Positions 5,626-6,755 of a DNA stretch of 6,755 bases are shown one piece after another (the stretch's first letter is position 1; every line of letters begins with the position of its first letter). Origin of the DNA: Alphaproteobacteria bacterium (lineage in GTDB: Bacteria > Pseudomonadota > Alphaproteobacteria > Rhizobiales > Hyphomicrobiaceae); assembly GCA_005888525.1 (NCBI GenBank), contig VBAB01000414.1:1-6755 (forward strand), read 5' to 3'. The translations under genes were made by a program, and so were the position numbers. The notes below the pieces were generated by a model. That model made no database searches and was not told the origin of the DNA. It saw nothing but the letters and a program-made list of their open reading frames with translations.

Positions 5626-6755
5626 ATGAAATCTTGTCGCCACCTGCCCAGCCGGCGCGAGGCGCTGATCGGCTCGGGCGCCCTGTTTGCCTGGACCCAG
5701 ATGCCGAAGCTCGCGCGAGCAGAAGGTCGCGATCCGCGCATGCTCGTCATCGTGCTGAGGGGTGCTCTCGACGGGCTGGGTGCCGTGGCGCCGGTCGGCG
5801 ATCCCGACTGGATCGGCCTGCGCGGAGATCGGGCCCTTGTGCTCGACGGCAGGACGCCGGCGCTGCCGCTCGATTCTTTCTTCGCGCTCAATCCGGCGAT
5901 GCCGAACTTGCATCGGCTCTACAAGGCGCGACAAGCGGCCGTCGTTCATGCCACGGCGACGTCCTATCGCGAGCGCTCGCACTTCGATGGGCAGGATGTG
6001 CTGGAGAGCGGGCTGGCCAGGCCCGGCGCAATCGACACCGGCTGGCTCAATCGCGCGCTGCTGGCGCTTGCCTCCGACGGCCGTGTCGATCCGCGAGGTG
6101 GGCGTGCCATAGGCGTCGGCCCGGTTACCCCGCTGGTGGTGCGTGGGCAGGCGCCTGTGATGTCGTGGGCGCCGCAACAGTTGCTGCCGGCGAGCGATGA
6201 CACGCAGGCCCGCCTTCTGGACCTGTATCGCCACACCGACCCGAGACTGGCGGTCGCGCTCGAAGGACGAATGCGCCTCGCGGCGCTCGGGCGGGCGGGG
6301 GGCATGGACGATGCGAAGGCCAACACCGCCCAGCTTCCACCGCCGGGGATCGCGCGCGTGCGTGCCTATTTCGCGGAGGCCGCCGGCACGGCCGCTCGCT
6401 ATCTGGCGCGGCCGGACGGCCCCCGCGTCGGCGCCATGGGCTTTGTCGGCTGGGATACGCACATCAACGAGGGGGCGGCGATGGGTCAGCTCGCCAACCT
6501 GCTGGGGGCGCTAGACGGAGCGCTGGCCGCAATCGAGACCAACATGGGCGAGTCCTGGCGCGAGACGGTGGTGGCGGTCATCACCGAGTTCGGGCGGACC
6601 GCCCGCATCAATGGTACGGACGGAACGGACCACGGGACCGGCACGGTGGCGTTCCTCGCCGGAGGCGCGCTCCAGGGTGGACGGGTCATCGCCGACTGGC
6701 CGGGACTGAAGGCGGTGGATCTCTACGAGGGTCGCGATCTGAAGCCGACCATCGA
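5626..6755 (+). CDS. DUF1501 family protein with twin-arginine signal, C-terminus off window
   Basis: From ATG 5626, 376 codons are visible before the right edge. The N-terminus is a Tat-type signal: SRREAL at residues 9-14, a hydrophobic stretch (IGSGALFAW), and a likely cleavage site near ARAEG. The DUF1501 (PF07394) hallmarks follow: MLVIVLRGALDGLG near 40-53, SHFDGQD (118-124), GWDTH (275-279), EFGRT (321-325) and NGTDGTDHGTG (329-339). DUF1501 is placed in the alkaline phosphatase/sulfatase superfamily. The conserved Asp/His residues (D277, H279, D335, H336) are candidate metal ligands, but no substrate is known. The sequence ends in DLYEGRDLKPTI, a motif normally close to the C-terminus, so perhaps 30-50 residues are missing. 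It starts 3 bp after the DUF1800 stop. Export of a folded, metal-loaded protein to the periplasm is inferred from the Tat signal. This ORF stays open to the window edge, with no internal defect seen. Confidence 0.93.
   Translation, partial: MKSCRHLPSRREALIGSGALFAWTQMPKLARAEGRDPRMLVIVLRGALDGLGAVAPVGDPDWIGLRGDRALVLDGRTPALPLDSFFALNPAMPNLHRLYKARQAAVVHATATSYRERSHFDGQDVLESGLARPGAIDTGWLNRALLALASDGRVDPRGGRAIGVGPVTPLVVRGQAPVMSWAPQQLLPASDDTQARLLDLYRHTDPRLAVALEGRMRLAALGRAGGMDDAKANTAQLPPPGIARVRAYFAEAAGTAARYLARPDGPRVGAMGFVGWDTHINEGAAMGQLANLLGALDGALAAIETNMGESWRETVVAVITEFGRTARINGTDGTDHGTGTVAFLAGGALQGGRVIADWPGLKAVDLYEGRDLKPTI

Noticed and set aside
4705..6462. A 585-codon open frame on the minus strand, antisense to the DUF1800/DUF1501 genes
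   Set aside because: It is Arg/Gly/His-rich with no recognisable domain and lies opposite two clearly real genes. Long antisense frames are common in GC-rich DNA.

Overview
The window reads as GC-rich chromosomal DNA from an alphaproteobacterium, most likely Hyphomicrobiales (Rhizobiales) or a relative. The evidence is the protein types, the TPR/YfgM-like then BamB gene order, an NnrU-family gene and Ala/Arg-rich proteins with GC-ending codons. I see no transposase, integrase, CRISPR array, rRNA or convincing tRNA.

Left part, minus strand (about 1-2611), in order of transcription: an nnrU-family membrane protein gene (2611 down to 2004), a TPR/YfgM-like single-pass membrane protein (1818-1045), then bamB (1016 to the left edge, C-terminus off the window). 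The last two are 28 bp apart, probably one operon serving envelope protein export and outer-membrane assembly. The nnrU gene is broken. Its middle is missing, and in its place lies a 205-bp, 204/205-identical, same-orientation copy of an internal piece of the neighbouring YfgM-like gene. The reading frame does not survive. This internal segment replacement is the most unusual thing in the window. It is either a real non-homologous template-switch event or an assembly/amplification chimera, and the sequence alone cannot decide which.

Middle (about 2612-4176): a divergent intergenic region, then a plus-strand gene (about 2915-3916) for a single-pass membrane protein with a Sel1-like C-terminus and no firm function, then about 260 bp of non-coding DNA.

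Right part, plus strand (4177 to the right edge): a complete DUF1800 protein gene followed three bases later by a DUF1501 protein gene that runs off the window. The ribosome binding site of the second gene lies in the last codons of the first, so the two are almost certainly co-expressed. The DUF1501 protein carries a twin-arginine export signal. The DUF1800 protein has no signal peptide and no room for one upstream. This pair recurs in many bacteria and its biochemical role is not established.
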